From a virus, in IMG/VR virus record IMGVR_UViG_3300025010_000649, positions 1 to 29,285 of that record: DNA of 29,285 bases. One strand, given 5' to 3'. The notes under the pieces were generated by a model. That model did not search any database. It worked only from the letters and a program-made list of their open reading frames with translations, and was not told the origin of the DNA. Shown piece by piece: positions 28,928 to 29,285 of this stretch. Each line of letters begins with the position of its first letter. Within the stretch, counting starts at the first letter, position 1. The position numbers were made by a program, and so were the translations under genes.

Positions 28928-29285
28928 TAAGGATGAACAGTTAAGCCACGTGGGTAGTTGTCTTGGCATGGCTAAAGTTCTTGAGGAGATTTATCAAATT
29001 AAACAACCAGAGGATATCGTTATCCTAGACGCTGGCCATGCACATTTGGCACACTTGGTAGCTCAAGAGAAATATGAAGACAAAGAAATCAAACTACCAT
29101 TGCATGATATCCACTGTAATTTAGAGGATGGGTGTGAGGTGGCAACGGGCAGTTTAGGAAGCGGGGCGGTGATAAGCCTGGGCAGGGCAGTAGGCAACCC
29201 CGATAGAGATGTTTATTTGGTTCTTTCAGACGGCGGGGCTATGGAGGGGTCGGTTTGGGAAGCGTTAAGACTAAGGACTGACTTG
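28902..29285 (+). CDS. Transketolase, N-terminal TPP-binding part (cut by window end)
   Basis: From ATG 28902 the frame is open to the window edge (128 codons), starting inside the end of the SDR gene. It reads ILQISKDEQLSHVGSCLGMA, then DAGHAHLAHLVAQEKY, CEVATGSLGSGAVISLGRAV, and VYLVLSDGGAMEGSVWEAL. The last is the thiamine-pyrophosphate-binding GDG-type motif, and SLGSG is the partner motif. It is the N-half of a transketolase, which can make sedoheptulose-7-phosphate, the substrate of GmhA in this operon. Confidence 0.85.
   Translation, partial: MHERILQISKDEQLSHVGSCLGMAKVLEEIYQIKQPEDIVILDAGHAHLAHLVAQEKYEDKEIKLPLHDIHCNLEDGCEVATGSLGSGAVISLGRAVGNPDRDVYLVLSDGGAMEGSVWEALRLRTDL

Noticed and set aside
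1-29285. Recoded TGA as in Gracilibacteria or SR1-type hosts
   Set aside because: Many genes end in TGA, with ATGA overlaps leading directly into the next gene, so TGA is a normal stop.

Overview
The window looks like 29.3 kb of a tailed, probably podovirus-like phage genome. Every supported gene is on the + strand, usually with ATGA stop/start overlaps. The DNA is AT-rich, and TGA is used as a normal stop. No ribosomal, central-metabolism or other cellular housekeeping block is present, apart from phage-borne GroES/GroEL and sugar genes. The likely host is a bacterium of the candidate phyla radiation (Patescibacteria, possibly Microgenomates). This is an inference from Thr-Pro-rich linkers in a secreted protein, very short genes and standard stop codons; it is not proven.

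Layout. (1) 1-6470: the end of a probable virion protein, then an accessory cassette of two FkbM-type methyltransferases, GroES, GroEL, a GT8-like glycosyltransferase and a GT4-like glycosyltransferase. The last carries a 294-residue intein in its catalytic motif, and a LAGLIDADG endonuclease is encoded inside that intein in the +1 frame. (2) 6500-14680: after a terminator, a virion module of small beta-rich proteins, a DNRLRE-like protein, an adaptor, a tail-tube/propeller-like protein and two large Gln/Ala/Gly-rich probable ejection proteins. (3) 14800-17420: lysis module with an XhlA-like membrane protein, a CHAP endolysin, a coiled-coil protein and a holin, interrupted by HNH endonucleases. 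(4) 17480-24410: early or replication-type genes, including two AP2/HNH or NUMOD/HNH endonucleases, an MT-A70 adenine methyltransferase with a possible PD-(D/E)XK partner, a ribbon-helix-helix repressor, a membrane-anchored lysozyme-like protein, a single-strand annealing protein and a NinG-like nuclease. A roughly 290-base GC-richer intergenic stretch may encode a structured RNA. (5) 24400-29285: a secreted Thr-Pro-rich protein, then a sugar-nucleotide operon (GmhA isomerase, small HAD phosphatase, HddA-like kinase, HddC-like nucleotidyltransferase, SDR epimerase and a transketolase N-half cut by the window edge).

How the genes may work together. Transketolase could make sedoheptulose-7-phosphate, and the GmhA/HddA/HAD/HddC set could turn it into an NDP-heptose that the epimerase edits. 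The glycosyltransferases and methyltransferases of region 1 could then place and methylate sugars on the virion or host surface. Selfish endonucleases are dense: six free-standing genes plus the intein enzyme. Two of them sit next to duplicated or split tails of host genes (NinG and the lysin). The strongest candidates for something unusual are the out-of-frame intein endonuclease, the tail-duplicating endonuclease insertions, and the heptose pathway that includes its own transketolase.
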